Shown piece by piece: positions 8,081-15,984 of a DNA stretch of 64,000 nucleotides (within the stretch, counting starts at the first letter, position 1; each line of letters opens with the position of its first letter). The stretch comes from an uncultured Dorea sp. Its GTDB lineage: Bacteria; Bacillota; Clostridia; Lachnospirales; Lachnospiraceae. The notes under the pieces are model-generated. The model made no database searches. It had not been told where the DNA came from and saw only the letters and a program-made list of their open reading frames with translations. Both the position numbers and the translations under genes were made by a program. The stretch spans positions 1-64,000 of the forward strand of contig CAJTYU010000004.1 of the NCBI GenBank assembly GCA_910584095.1, given 5' to 3'.

Positions 8081-8587
8081 ATGGCTATAGGCGATAGAAT
8101 TAAACAAAGACGAATAGATTTAGAACTAACAGCAGATGACCTTGCAGAAAGAGTAGGGAAATCCCGTGCTACTATTTATCGCTATGAAAATGGCGATATT
8201 GAAAATATGCCGACAACTGTTTTAGAACCTTTAGCAGATGCTCTCTATACAACCCCTGCTTATCTCATGGGGTGGACCGATGATCCACACGATTGGGAAC
8301 AAATTGGAAATGAAGAAGGGATTTATCCACCAAAAGATTATGAAGGTAGTTATGAAGACTATGTTAAATATAAAATATTAGAAACGCAAAATACTTTTAT
8401 TGATAATTGTTGTACTCCTTCTTTTATCGAAGATATTAACTCTAATCAGGATGATCCAGATATTAGACGGATTCAAAGAGCAAGAAATAACATGGATCAA
8501 AAAAGCCGTGATAAGATGATGAAAATACTAGAGGCTTCCTTTGAAGAATATTTCGGAGATGATTATATTGACGAAGACAAAGATTAG
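8081..8587 (+). CDS. CI-like phage repressor (HTH XRE)
   Basis: ATG 8081 is preceded by TAGGAGGTGGAATCTG. The 168-residue protein starts MAIGDRIKQRRIDLELTADD and has a full XRE HTH (LAERVGKSRATIYRYENG) ending with the YLMGWTDDP motif common in phage repressors. The C-terminal part is acidic and is not a LexA-type peptidase, so derepression probably depends on the neighbouring ImmA/IrrE-type protease or the antirepressor. The long upstream extension of the frame is not used. Confidence 0.87.
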   Translation: MAIGDRIKQRRIDLELTADDLAERVGKSRATIYRYENGDIENMPTTVLEPLADALYTTPAYLMGWTDDPHDWEQIGNEEGIYPPKDYEGSYEDYVKYKILETQNTFIDNCCTPSFIEDINSNQDDPDIRRIQRARNNMDQKSRDKMMKILEASFEEYFGDDYIDEDKD

Positions 8588-9605
8588 CCCTGAACGTCGA
8601 CAAGAAATTAAGCATATCGTTCTTTCTGCTTTGCAACAGCTTCCTAATGATTCACTACCAGTAAAAATAAAAGCTATATGTAAAGCATATTCCAACATTA
8701 GACTGATTCCTTATAGCTTGCATATGAAACGATATAATCTTAGCTACGAAGACATGAAAATATATTGTGGAACTTCTGATTCTTGTGCAGACTATTCTGC
8801 TAACCACGACAAATATATCATCTACTATAATGATATAGATTATCACAATATTATAAACTCCAACAGATATCGTTGGAATATCGCACACGAACTAGGTCAC
8901 ATATTATTAGAGCATCATAAAACGAATAAAAACACTCGAATCTACCGTTGTTCTCTTACACATAGTGAATATAATTACCTTGAAGAAGAAGCTGATTACT
9001 TTGCACAACTTATCCTTGTACCACATGTAGTTTTATACGTTTTCAAAATACAAAACGAAAGAAGTTTGAGAACACTATGCAAGATTTCAGGTCCTGCTGC
9101 TAACCGACGTTTTAGAGCATATAGAGAATGGCTTCAAAATACAAACAAAAATGATCCTTATGATAAACTATTATTTTTTCATTATTATAACTATCTTTTT
9201 AAGAAAAAATGTAAAATTTGTAATGCACACCTAATTCAAGAAAATGGGAAATATTGTCCTATATGTGGCTCAAAAAATACTTTGGAATGGGGAGATGGAA
9301 TTATGATTTATCCAAAACTAGAAACCTATGAAAACGGAAAGCTTATCGAATGTCCGACATGTAAAAATGAAGAAACCAATATTGAAGGAAATCATTGTCA
9401 AATTTGTGGTGACAACCTTGTAAATTTTTGTTCATTCAACAATTGTTCCAATTCTGATCCTTTACCTTCTAATGCACGATATTGTCCTGTTTGCGGAAGC
9501 AGATCAACTTTCCTTGATAATGGTTTTCTTAATGAATGGAATTATAAAGAACAGGGGTTTATGGATATCCCAGATGGAATAGATGAAGAATTACCCTTTA
9601 ATTAA
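8541..9605 (+). CDS. ImmA/IrrE-family metallopeptidase with C-terminal zinc ribbons
   Basis: The catalytic motif RWNIAHELGHILLEHH (~residue 115) and the downstream EEEADYFAQLILVP segment are those of ImmA/IrrE (COG2856) peptidases, which cleave phage or ICE repressors. Beyond residue ~215 the protein carries an unusual series of cysteine pairs (CKICNAHL, CPICGSKN, CPTCKNEE, CQICGDNL, CPVCGSRS), that is about three zinc ribbons. The frame overlaps the repressor gene by 47 bases. The start is TTG 8541 (GAGG upstream) or an internal site such as ATG 8559. Pairing with the repressor supports a role in inactivating it. Confidence 0.85.
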   Translation: MKNISEMIILTKTKISPERRQEIKHIVLSALQQLPNDSLPVKIKAICKAYSNIRLIPYSLHMKRYNLSYEDMKIYCGTSDSCADYSANHDKYIIYYNDIDYHNIINSNRYRWNIAHELGHILLEHHKTNKNTRIYRCSLTHSEYNYLEEEADYFAQLILVPHVVLYVFKIQNERSLRTLCKISGPAANRRFRAYREWLQNTNKNDPYDKLLFFHYYNYLFKKKCKICNAHLIQENGKYCPICGSKNTLEWGDGIMIYPKLETYENGKLIECPTCKNEETNIEGNHCQICGDNLVNFCSFNNCSNSDPLPSNARYCPVCGSRSTFLDNGFLNEWNYKEQGFMDIPDGIDEELPFN

Positions 9606-9636
9606 TTTATTCTTCCCAATGACAAAAGGATAGACC

Positions 9637-9666
9637 TTGTCGGATGAGTGTCGGAAACGATATAAC
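9637..9666 (+). promoter_or_regulatory. Candidate promoter for the 62-residue gene and Uma2 gene
   Basis: TTGTCG (9637-9642), an 18-base spacer and TATAAC (9661-9666) precede the TTG start at 9708 and its GGAGG ribosome site. Confidence 0.45.
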
Positions 9667-9707
9667 CACTTTAGTATATAAATAAAATACAGAACGGAGG
9701 TATATTA

Positions 9708-9896
9708 TTGGAGATTCGCTATTCAAAGCAAGCAGAAAAATTTTGGAATATTATCTCAGAGCACTTCACGCCTTCCTGGGACAGTATTGAAGAAGAAGAG
9801 CTTGATGAATTTGATCTGCAGATGCTAAAAGCTATTGAATCAGATTCCGAACGCCATGAATTTACATCTAAAGAAAATATCAATTGGGATGAATAA
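9708..9896 (+). CDS. Short toxin/antitoxin-like hybrid, 62 residues
   Basis: The first dozen residues (MEIRYSKQAEKF) look like the start of a RelE/ParE-type toxin, while the rest (DEFDLQMLKAIESDSERHEF and SKENINWDE) is acidic and resembles the end of a RelB-like antitoxin. The start is TTG 9708 with ACGGAGG upstream. It may be the remnant of a toxin-antitoxin pair fused by deletion. It is also possible that this is an intact small antitoxin or unrelated protein; I cannot decide from the sequence alone. Confidence 0.45.
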   Translation: MEIRYSKQAEKFWNIISEHFTPSWDSIEEEELDEFDLQMLKAIESDSERHEFTSKENINWDE

Positions 9897-9929
9897 AATA
9901 AAAACTATCTAACGAAAGGATGTGGCTAT

Positions 9930-10472
9930 ATGGCTTTAGCACAGGAAAAAATTTACACAACAGAAGATATCTACGCCCTTCCAGATGGACAACGGGCAGA
10001 ATTAATTGACGGACAGATTTATGATATGGTGCCGCCGAACACAATGCACCAGCGGATATCTTACTCTATTGCCAGAAAAATCTCTGACTATATTGATAAT
10101 AATAATGGTAATTGCGAGGTATTTCCGGCTCCATTTGCTGTCTTTCTGAATGAGGACGATCGAAATTACGTAGAGCCGGATATATCGGTCATCTGTGACA
10201 AGAACAAAATTAACGATAAAGGATGCGCCGGAGCCCCTGACTGGATCATAGAGATCGTATCACCGTCAACCCAGCGAATGGACTACGGCATCAAGTTATT
10301 TAAGTACCGTACCGCTGGTGTCAGGGAATATTGGATTGTAAATCCCGTAACACGTACTGTAAATGTATACGATTTTGAGCATGAGGAAAAGACATGGCAG
10401 TACAGCTTTGAGGATGATATCCCGGTATGCATTTATGAAAATTTCAGCATCCGCATTTCTGATTTAGTATAA
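9930..10472 (+). CDS. Uma2 family (DUF820) PD-(D/E)XK nuclease-like protein
   Basis: The 180-residue protein YTTEDIYALPDGQRAELIDG has the Uma2 pattern: an early Glu in the AELIDGQIYDM segment, VEPDISVICDKNKI, then DWIIEIVSPST (E-x-V in place of E-x-K) and FKYRTAGVREYWIVNP. Uma2 proteins have a restriction-endonuclease fold; most have unknown function and multiply in some bacteria. ATG 9930 follows GAAAGGATGTGGCTAT. It lies between the toxin-antitoxin-like scrap and the integrase as part of the lysogenic cargo. Confidence 0.88.
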   Translation: MALAQEKIYTTEDIYALPDGQRAELIDGQIYDMVPPNTMHQRISYSIARKISDYIDNNNGNCEVFPAPFAVFLNEDDRNYVEPDISVICDKNKINDKGCAGAPDWIIEIVSPSTQRMDYGIKLFKYRTAGVREYWIVNPVTRTVNVYDFEHEEKTWQYSFEDDIPVCIYENFSIRISDLV

Positions 10473-10477
10473 TAACA

Positions 10478-10503
10478 AAACCGCCCCATTTATGAGACGG
10501 TTT
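10478..10503 (+). terminator. Hairpin after the Uma2 gene
   Basis: The arms AAACCG and CGGTTT flank a 14-base loop just after the Uma2 stop. The T tract is short, so termination strength is uncertain. Confidence 0.45.
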
Positions 10504-10630
10504 CACAGACACTACCTGCCGGATATTCCGGAACGATAATATCTCCTTCGACAAGAGAATTATATCATTTCCGGGAGCGTCTTGCAAGCAGGCGCTATTT
10601 TTGTACCCAAAAATAAAGGAGGATGATATC

Positions 10631-11751
10631 ATGTGGTGTGAAAAACGGCCAAACGGAAAGGTACGATTCGGAGAGCGGTACGAACATCCGCTTACCGGCA
10701 AAACAAAGCGAGTATTCATAACAATGGACAGGGACACTGCAAGTACCCGTAAACAGGCGCAGAGAGCCCTAAATGACAAGATAGATGAACTGCTTGGGAA
10801 TATATCCATCACCACCAAAAGAGAAAACCTGCGCTTCTCAGAGCTTGTGGAACTGTATAGAAAAGACCAGCTGTCCACCGTATCCAAATCCACCTACCAG
10901 CGCAACTATTTCGCCACAAACTCCCTCATCCAGATCCTTGGAGCAGAGACCCTTGTTGACCGCCTTTCTGCCGGATACGTTAGGGAACAGCTTGCAATGC
11001 AGAATGAGAAAGCGGGAACCACCAACGAACGGATCACAAGGCTCAAGGCCCTGATCCGCTGGGGGGTATGCAAATGATTATATCGATGATATACGCTGGC
11101 TGGACAAACTGAAAAAATTTAAAGACGATGAAAAAGTCAAAAAACTGGAAGAGAAATATCTTGAAAGCGATGAATTAAAGACCTTGATCAGCAGCATGAC
11201 AGTACCGAAATGGCGCTTCCTTGCAGAACTGACCGCCTTATCAGGCATGCGCATCGGGGGAAGCAATCGCACTTAATACTTCCGATGTTGATTTTAAGCA
11301 GCGCATAATCAAAGTCACTAAGACCTACGACCCGGTAAACCGCATTGCCGGGCCGCCGAAAACATCCGCGTCAAACCGGGAAATCCAGATGCAGGACGAA
11401 CTTCACCGCCTGTGCAGAAGGATAAGCCTGTATATGAAAAAGGAACGCTTTACGCTAGGATATGCATCTGACTTATTTATCAGCGACATAAACGGCAACC
11501 ACGTCAATTACTACTCCTATAACGCATACCTCAGCGAAAACGCAGAGCGGCTGTTCCACAAAAAAGTTACATCCCATTTCATGCGCCACACCCATGTTGC
11601 CCTCATGGCCGAACAGGGCATACCGATAGAAGTGATCTCAAGAAGGCTCGGCCACACCAACAGTAAGATCACATTGGACATCTATTTCCACGTAACTAAG
11701 AGGATGAAGGAAAAGGATATGGATCAAGTCAAGGAAATCACAATTTTATAA
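10631..11751 (+). pseudogene. Phage tyrosine integrase with two +1 frameshifts
   Basis: ATG 10631 follows AAAGGAGGATGATATC. The first frame (to 11077) holds the arm-binding and core-binding domains (WCEKRPNGKVRFGERYEH; LRFSELVELYRKDQLSTVSK). The reading then continues one base shifted: DYIDDIRWLDKLKKFKDDEK to LTALSGMRIGEAIAL, and after a second shift DVDFKQRIIKVTKTYDPVNR to SHFMRHTHVALMAEQG, RRLGHTNSKITLDIYFHVT. Catalytic residues R (SGMRIGE), H-x-x-R (HFMRHTH), H (LGHTN) and Y (DIYFHV) are all encoded. Each shift is one extra G in a G run (about 11061-11066 and 11254-11258), so either the gene is inactive or the assembly miscounted two homopolymers. It lies 90 bases from tRNA-Leu, the probable target. 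Confidence 0.85.
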
Positions 11752-11790
11752 TTTGCCACCTTTTTGCCACCTTTCCAATATTTAAGCAAC

Positions 11791-11836
11791 AAAAAAGTAC
11801 CGGAAACGCTGTATTTACAGGCATCCGGTACTTTTT
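11791..11836. terminator. Bidirectional terminator between integrase and tRNA-Leu
   Basis: Arms AAAAAGTACCGGA and TCCGGTACTTTTT (11824-11836) form a long GC-containing stem with A and T tracts on either side. It can end both the integrase transcript (plus) and the tRNA-Leu transcript (minus). Confidence 0.8.
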
Positions 11837-11842
11837 ATCCAC

Positions 11843-11923
11843 TGCGGATAACAGGACTTGAACCTGCACGTCTGAGACACTAGATCCTAAGTCTAGCGCG
11901 TCTGCCAATTCCGCCATATCCGC
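11843..11923 (-). tRNA. tRNA-Leu (anticodon TAG)
   Basis: On the minus strand the cloverleaf starts GCGGATATGGCGGAATTGGC, has the anticodon arm around TAGACTTAGGATCTA, a long variable arm and the T arm GGTTCAAGTCC. The acceptor stem GCGGATA pairs with TATCCGC and the discriminator base is A. CCA is not encoded. The prophage integrase lies just beyond its 3' end, so this is the likely attachment site. Confidence 0.95.
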
Positions 11924-12028
11924 TTGTAAAATATCTTGAATATGATTTCCATGATTTCATTCAAGACATTGTGTATACTATCACAATTTTTCGTTCTTGT
12001 CAATTACCGCTCTTTTCACTGCTGCTTT

Positions 12029-12973
12029 TTACTGCTTTTCGCAGAACTGCACATTCAAATCTACAGCTCCGCCAATACCATCTACCCGTCCTTTCTCTGA
12101 ATACTGCCAAAATGTAAAGCGATACGGCGTCTGCGGCGCTGCTTCATAATCTGCATACCAGATAGGATAATCCGCCAATTGTTCCATGTCATACTCAAAA
12201 GCCTCCCACACCAGATTACTATATATCATTGGCTGATAACCGGCTTCTTTCATCTTCTCGCAGAACAGCACTGTATTCTTTGTAAATTGTTCGCCTGGCA
12301 CATCGTCTGTTCTGGCCGTATCGTTACGGATTCTTTCCGGGTCAAATACAACCGGAAGCTCCAATTCATATCCTTTTAGATTCTCCAACACAAGCGCCGC
12401 TTCCTCAAGCGTCTCCTCCTCATTTACTGCCTGCGAGAAAAAATAGACTCCCACATCAAGACCAGCCGCTTTTGCACCGGTAATATTCTCGTGGAATACC
12501 GCGTCTACGTGCAGGCTGCCTGCGGTTCCATATCCTCTGTAGCCAATTCGAAGCATAGCAAATTCATAGCCATCCGAACTCACTTTTTCCCAGTCAATTA
12601 TCCCCTGATGCTCCGATACGTCTATCCCTTTGCGTATACTGTAACGTTCATCACCTTCATACTTAATTTCATCTTCTATATTTGTCAGACAGGACCAGTC
12701 ATACGGATGTCTTTCCACATTTGGATTCACCGTCATGCTATGCCACTCCCCCCACGAATCGACAAAGCGCAGTTTCTCTAATTCTTTCTCTGATTTATCC
12801 TCTCCCTGCTGTCCTTGTCTGTCTGCTTCTGCCGATTCCTGTTCTGCCTTTCCCAAACCCGCCTCCGGCGCCATCGTTTCCTTGCTGTCTTCGCCGGCAC
12901 ATCCGGCAAACAGGCCGCCGCATAACAATAAAACAACCAGACCGCTTTTCATATAGTTTTGACTCTTTTTCAT
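12029..12973 (-). CDS. GH25 lysozyme-like lipoprotein
   Basis: From ATG 12973 (AAGGAGGAGTTG upstream) the protein begins MKKSQNYMKSGLVVLLLCGG with lipobox LFAGC, so it is exported and lipid-anchored. A low-complexity acidic stretch (~residues 28-65) leads to a GH25 muramidase domain: KGIDVSEHQGIIDWEKV (catalytic Asp), FAMLRIGYRGYG, VGVYFFSQAVNEEE, ELPVVFDPE and QPMIYSN ... IWYADY ... FTFWQYSEKG. GH25 enzymes cut the MurNAc-GlcNAc bond of peptidoglycan. It lies directly downstream of the OatA-like acetyltransferase gene on the same strand, so the two may be co-expressed; O-acetylation of MurNAc normally protects against lysozymes. Confidence 0.9.
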   Translation of the reverse strand: MKKSQNYMKSGLVVLLLCGGLFAGCAGEDSKETMAPEAGLGKAEQESAEADRQGQQGEDKSEKELEKLRFVDSWGEWHSMTVNPNVERHPYDWSCLTNIEDEIKYEGDERYSIRKGIDVSEHQGIIDWEKVSSDGYEFAMLRIGYRGYGTAGSLHVDAVFHENITGAKAAGLDVGVYFFSQAVNEEETLEEAALVLENLKGYELELPVVFDPERIRNDTARTDDVPGEQFTKNTVLFCEKMKEAGYQPMIYSNLVWEAFEYDMEQLADYPIWYADYEAAPQTPYRFTFWQYSEKGRVDGIGGAVDLNVQFCEKQ

Positions 12974-13052
12974 CAACTCCTCCTTATTGTAATAATACGA
13001 ACTCTTTTTTCTCTTTTCTTTTGGCACAGTTCCATCTATATATAGTCAATAA

Positions 13053-14915
13053 CTATCTTTGAAACACATCGAGAACAGCCTCTCTTATCTTATCTCTATA
13101 TGCTTTTGCCCCCTCAGGCAGCAGATGCGTATCATCCTCATCAAACCACTCTTCATGCCCTTCACTTGCCTGATACCAGTCTATCAGATAAGTATTATCT
13201 GTTGTTTCTGCAAATTTAGAGATTTCTTCATTATTTGAAGCCTCCCATTCATTATTTGGTACCTTAACCGTAATTATAAATAATGGTCTGTCAGGTCCCA
13301 TCTTTTCCCTCAACAACGGCAGAGCATCATAAAGAGGTCCATTCGAACCAAGCGCAAAGATTACGCCATCTCCATCCCAATTATTTTCCTGAACATAGGA
13401 ATCGTATATTTCAGCGCTCTCCATCGTCTGTCTTCCTATTTCCGTATCGCTGATGCTGTTCGGAAATGTTTCATAATAATAATCAGTAACATCCAGCGCT
13501 ATAGAATCCCCAATCAGCAGCAGATTCAAATCAGCAAGTATTTCTTCATCGGACAAATTCTTCCGTCTCTTTAATCCTCCCGTCTCAGAGTCTGCATTCT
13601 TATCCCTTAGTTCAGACGCCTTCCGGCTTGTAAGTTCGTTTGCGTCTTCAGCCCGCTTCTTCATCGCATTAATGTCGCTAAGAGCGGTATCCCTCGGCAC
13701 AAAAGCAACACATAGAATCGCGCCAACGCCTATTACAGCCGTCCCGCAAATCACCTTAATATTTCTCTGTATCGTTCGTTTCCGCTTCTTTTTCTCCCAA
13801 GGCGTTTCCGGCTTACTCTTCATAATCTTAATATTTCGCCCGATAGCTCCGCGTCGTATAGGCGTCTCAATAAAATGATAAGATAACGCAGACAAAATTC
13901 CTGTCAGCAAAATATCAACAAGTATCATCCACCATGTAGTTTTTTTTCCGCCGCTAACCAACAATATAATCGGATAATGCCACAAATATATGCCATAAGA
14001 ACGCACGCCTATCCATTTAAGCGGATAACAGCTTAAGCTTTTATTTATAATACTATTTTCATTTATCATAGCATATATCACAAAAGCGGCAAGCACAGAC
14101 ACAAGTCCATGCCCTCCTTTATATAAGAAACTGCTATAGCCGTCAATTGCCGCCGCCATATATATAATACCTGCAAAAGCCGCTGCTCCCACAATATCAC
14201 GCAAAAAAGACGGAATCTTTCCCTCTCCGCCTCCCCCTTCGCCTATCATTGCCAGAAAGCTCCCAAACAGCAGCGAAAATGCCCTCGTATCCGTCCCGTA
14301 ATACACCCTGCTTGGATCCTTTGCCGGATCAAACAGGAGCCACATCAATCCCAGTGATCCAATAGCTAATGTAAAAGTGATTCCCACAAACATTCTTTTT
14401 CTGTTCTTGAATCCGGCAACAGCCAGAAGCACTAAAGGATATATTACGTAAAATTGCGCTTCTATCGCCAAAGACCAAAAATGGGTAAGCGCAGACGGCG
14501 CGCCTGCATTTTCAAAGTAAGAAACCTGATTAAAAATCTGCCACCAGTTATTATAGCAAAAAACCGCCGAAAGCAGATCCTGACAAGTCTTAGTAAACAA
14601 TACTCTATTGATTACAGCGCTTGCAAATATCAATGCCGGAAGCATGGTTAAAACAGCCGGAAGCAGTCTCCGAATACGTCTTGTCCAAAAATTTTTCAGA
14701 TTAATTGTATTCGTATTTTCTATTTCTGACATTAATATACGTGTAATCAAAAAACCCGATATCACAAAAAATACCGTAACGCCAATCAATCCGCCCTTTG
14801 CAGCCGGCAGTTTCAAGTGGTATGCAACTACCAATAGAACCGCAACGGCTCTCAGCCCGTCAATTCCTGATATATAATTATTTCTTTCTACAGTTTTGTT
14901 ATCTCCCATCGTCAT
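13053..14915 (-). CDS. OatA-like peptidoglycan O-acetyltransferase (acyltransferase 3 + SGNH)
   Basis: The start ATG 14915 lies seven bases after GGGGGTG. Residues ~15-370 form an integral membrane acyltransferase-3 domain (SGIDGLRAVAVLLVVAYHLK with the conserved His; GVTVFFVISGFLITRIL; about ten hydrophobic segments). A transmembrane segment near residue 390 (VICGTAVIGVGAILCVAFV) leads to an extracellular SGNH domain: LLIGDSIALDV (Ser), FALGSNGPL (Asn) and DEDDTHLLPEGAKAY (Asp-x-x-His). This is the architecture of OatA, which transfers acetyl groups through the membrane to MurNAc. Length ~620 residues is normal for the family. It shares orientation with the GH25 gene. Confidence 0.9.
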   Translation of the reverse strand: MTMGDNKTVERNNYISGIDGLRAVAVLLVVAYHLKLPAAKGGLIGVTVFFVISGFLITRILMSEIENTNTINLKNFWTRRIRRLLPAVLTMLPALIFASAVINRVLFTKTCQDLLSAVFCYNNWWQIFNQVSYFENAGAPSALTHFWSLAIEAQFYVIYPLVLLAVAGFKNRKRMFVGITFTLAIGSLGLMWLLFDPAKDPSRVYYGTDTRAFSLLFGSFLAMIGEGGGGEGKIPSFLRDIVGAAAFAGIIYMAAAIDGYSSFLYKGGHGLVSVLAAFVIYAMINENSIINKSLSCYPLKWIGVRSYGIYLWHYPIILLVSGGKKTTWWMILVDILLTGILSALSYHFIETPIRRGAIGRNIKIMKSKPETPWEKKKRKRTIQRNIKVICGTAVIGVGAILCVAFVPRDTALSDINAMKKRAEDANELTSRKASELRDKNADSETGGLKRRKNLSDEEILADLNLLLIGDSIALDVTDYYYETFPNSISDTEIGRQTMESAEIYDSYVQENNWDGDGVIFALGSNGPLYDALPLLREKMGPDRPLFIITVKVPNNEWEASNNEEISKFAETTDNTYLIDWYQASEGHEEWFDEDDTHLLPEGAKAYRDKIREAVLDVFQR

Positions 14916-14986
14916 TTGTACACCCCCATATATCAAAAAATCCCGGAAACCTTTGATATTAAAGATTTCCAGGTATTTTCATCACC

Positions 14987-15059
14987 TGAGCGTGCGGGGA
15001 TTCGAACCCCGGACAACTTGATTAAAAGTCAAGTGCTCTACCACCTGAGCTACACGCCC
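14987..15059 (-). tRNA. tRNA-Lys (anticodon TTT)
   Basis: Minus strand, begins GGGCGTGTAGCTCAGGTGG; anticodon loop CTTTTAA; T arm GGGGTTCGAATCCCC; acceptor ends CACGCTC with discriminator A. Confidence 0.95.
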
Positions 15060-15066
15060 TTATTAA

Positions 15067-15138
15067 CTGGGCTAGTTGGATTCGAACCAACGAATGCAGG
15101 AGTCAAAGTCCTGTGCCTTACCGCTTGGCGATAGCCCA
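15067..15138 (-). tRNA. tRNA-Gln (anticodon TTG)
   Basis: Minus strand, begins TGGGCTATCGCCAAGCGG; anticodon loop CTTTGAC; T arm TTGGTTCGAATCCAA; acceptor TGGGCTA/TAGCCCA. Eight bases from tRNA-Lys. Confidence 0.95.
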
Positions 15139-15152
15139 TTAAAAGAAAAAAG

Positions 15153-15227
15153 GGTGGGTAGTGGGACTCGAACCCACGGTCTTCGGAACCACAATCCGAC
15201 GCGTTAACCAACTGCACCATACCCACC
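15153..15227 (-). tRNA. tRNA-His (anticodon GTG)
   Basis: Minus strand, begins GGTGGGTATGGTGCAGTTGG with an encoded extra 5' G opposite C73, as usual for tRNA-His; anticodon loop TTGTGGT; T arm GTGGGTTCGAGTCCCAC. Confidence 0.95.
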
Positions 15228-15311
15228 ATATTCTATTAAGTCCATCCACCGCCAAGGCTGTGGGACTGACCCGTCTTCAAGTATAACTGTCCGCTTGAAT
15301 GTACGTGCCAA

Positions 15312-15385
15312 CGAGCCTGGGGGGATTCGAACCCTCGACCTACGGCTTAGAAGGCCGTTGCTCTATCCAGCTGAGCTACAGACTC
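15312..15385 (-). tRNA. tRNA-Arg (anticodon TCT)
   Basis: Minus strand, begins GAGTCTGTAGCTCAGCTGG; anticodon loop CTTCTAA; T arm GAGGGTTCGAATCCCCC. The 84 bases between it and tRNA-His hold no recognised tRNA. Confidence 0.94.
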
Positions 15386-15413
15386 ATGCTCTTAATCCAT
15401 AAGGGTTTAAGAA

Positions 15414-15484
15414 AGCGGGTGATGGGAATCGAACCCACGTATCCAGCTTGGAAGGCTGGTGTTCTACCATTGAACTACACCCGC
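15414..15484 (-). tRNA. tRNA-Gly (anticodon TCC)
   Basis: Minus strand, begins GCGGGTGTAGTTCAATGG; anticodon loop CTTCCAA; T arm GTGGGTTCGATTCCCAT; acceptor GCGGGTG/CACCCGC plus T. Confidence 0.95.
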
Positions 15485-15501
15485 ATATATTTTGGCCCAA
15501 A

Positions 15502-15576
15502 TCGGGGTGACAGGATTCGAACCTGCGACCTCCTGGTCCCAAACCAGGCGCTCTAGCCAAGCTGAGCCACACCCCG
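15502..15576 (-). tRNA. tRNA-Pro (anticodon TGG)
   Basis: Minus strand, begins CGGGGTGTGGCTCAGCTTGG; anticodon loop TTTGGGA; T arm GCAGGTTCGAATCCTGT; acceptor CGGGGTG/CACCCCG plus A. Confidence 0.95.
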
Positions 15577-15715
15577 ACAGTATTATGTTTTGCTCACTTC
15601 CGCGACACAAGACATATTATATATGAACACTTTCTGCTTGTCAACAACTTTTTTTATTTTTTATTCTGTGATTGTAGTTTACAAACCCCGGTATCATTTT
15701 GGCCTGTTTACATAG

Positions 15716-15757
15716 AAAAATCGCTGAATCTCTTTTTTTAAAGGATATCAGCGATTT
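15716..15757 (-). terminator. Terminator-like hairpin downstream of tRNA-Glu
   Basis: Arms AAATCGCTGA (ending 15727) and TCAGCGATTT (15748-15757) are perfectly complementary. On the minus strand the second arm is followed by a T run, ending the tRNA-Glu transcript just after its 3' end. Confidence 0.7.
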
Positions 15758-15763
15758 AACCAG

Positions 15764-15835
15764 TGACTCCGCGGGGAATCGAACCCCGGATTCCAGCGTG
15801 AGAGGCTAGCGTCTTGACCGCTTGACCACGGAGCC
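15764..15835 (-). tRNA. tRNA-Glu (anticodon CTC)
   Basis: Minus strand, begins GGCTCCGTGGTCAAGCGG; anticodon arm CTAGC-CTCTCAC-GCTGG gives anticodon CTC; T arm CGGGGTTCGATTCCCCG. It is separated from the other six tRNA genes by a terminator and is expressed alone. Confidence 0.94.
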
Positions 15836-15984
15836 ATATCACTTACTTATCTCGTGCTTGTCTATTGTAGCAAAAAAAGTGGCAGGAAGCAAGTATTTTT
15901 TTCATTTTTTTTAATTTTTCTCCACGCTTCCGTAGTGTTCACAGTAACATTCGCTTTCTTCTAACGCGTCTTAGAAAGAATATT

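Noticed and set aside
15228..15311. Spacer between tRNA-His and tRNA-Arg as a further tRNA or small RNA
   Set aside because: No T arm or anticodon arm could be found; only short unrelated dyads.
14916..15572. Open frames over the tRNA cluster with peptides such as GFEPTNAGVKVLCL and GDRIRTCDLLVPNQAL
   Set aside because: These are the well-known spurious translations of tRNA genes on the opposite strand; the tRNA structures explain the sequence.
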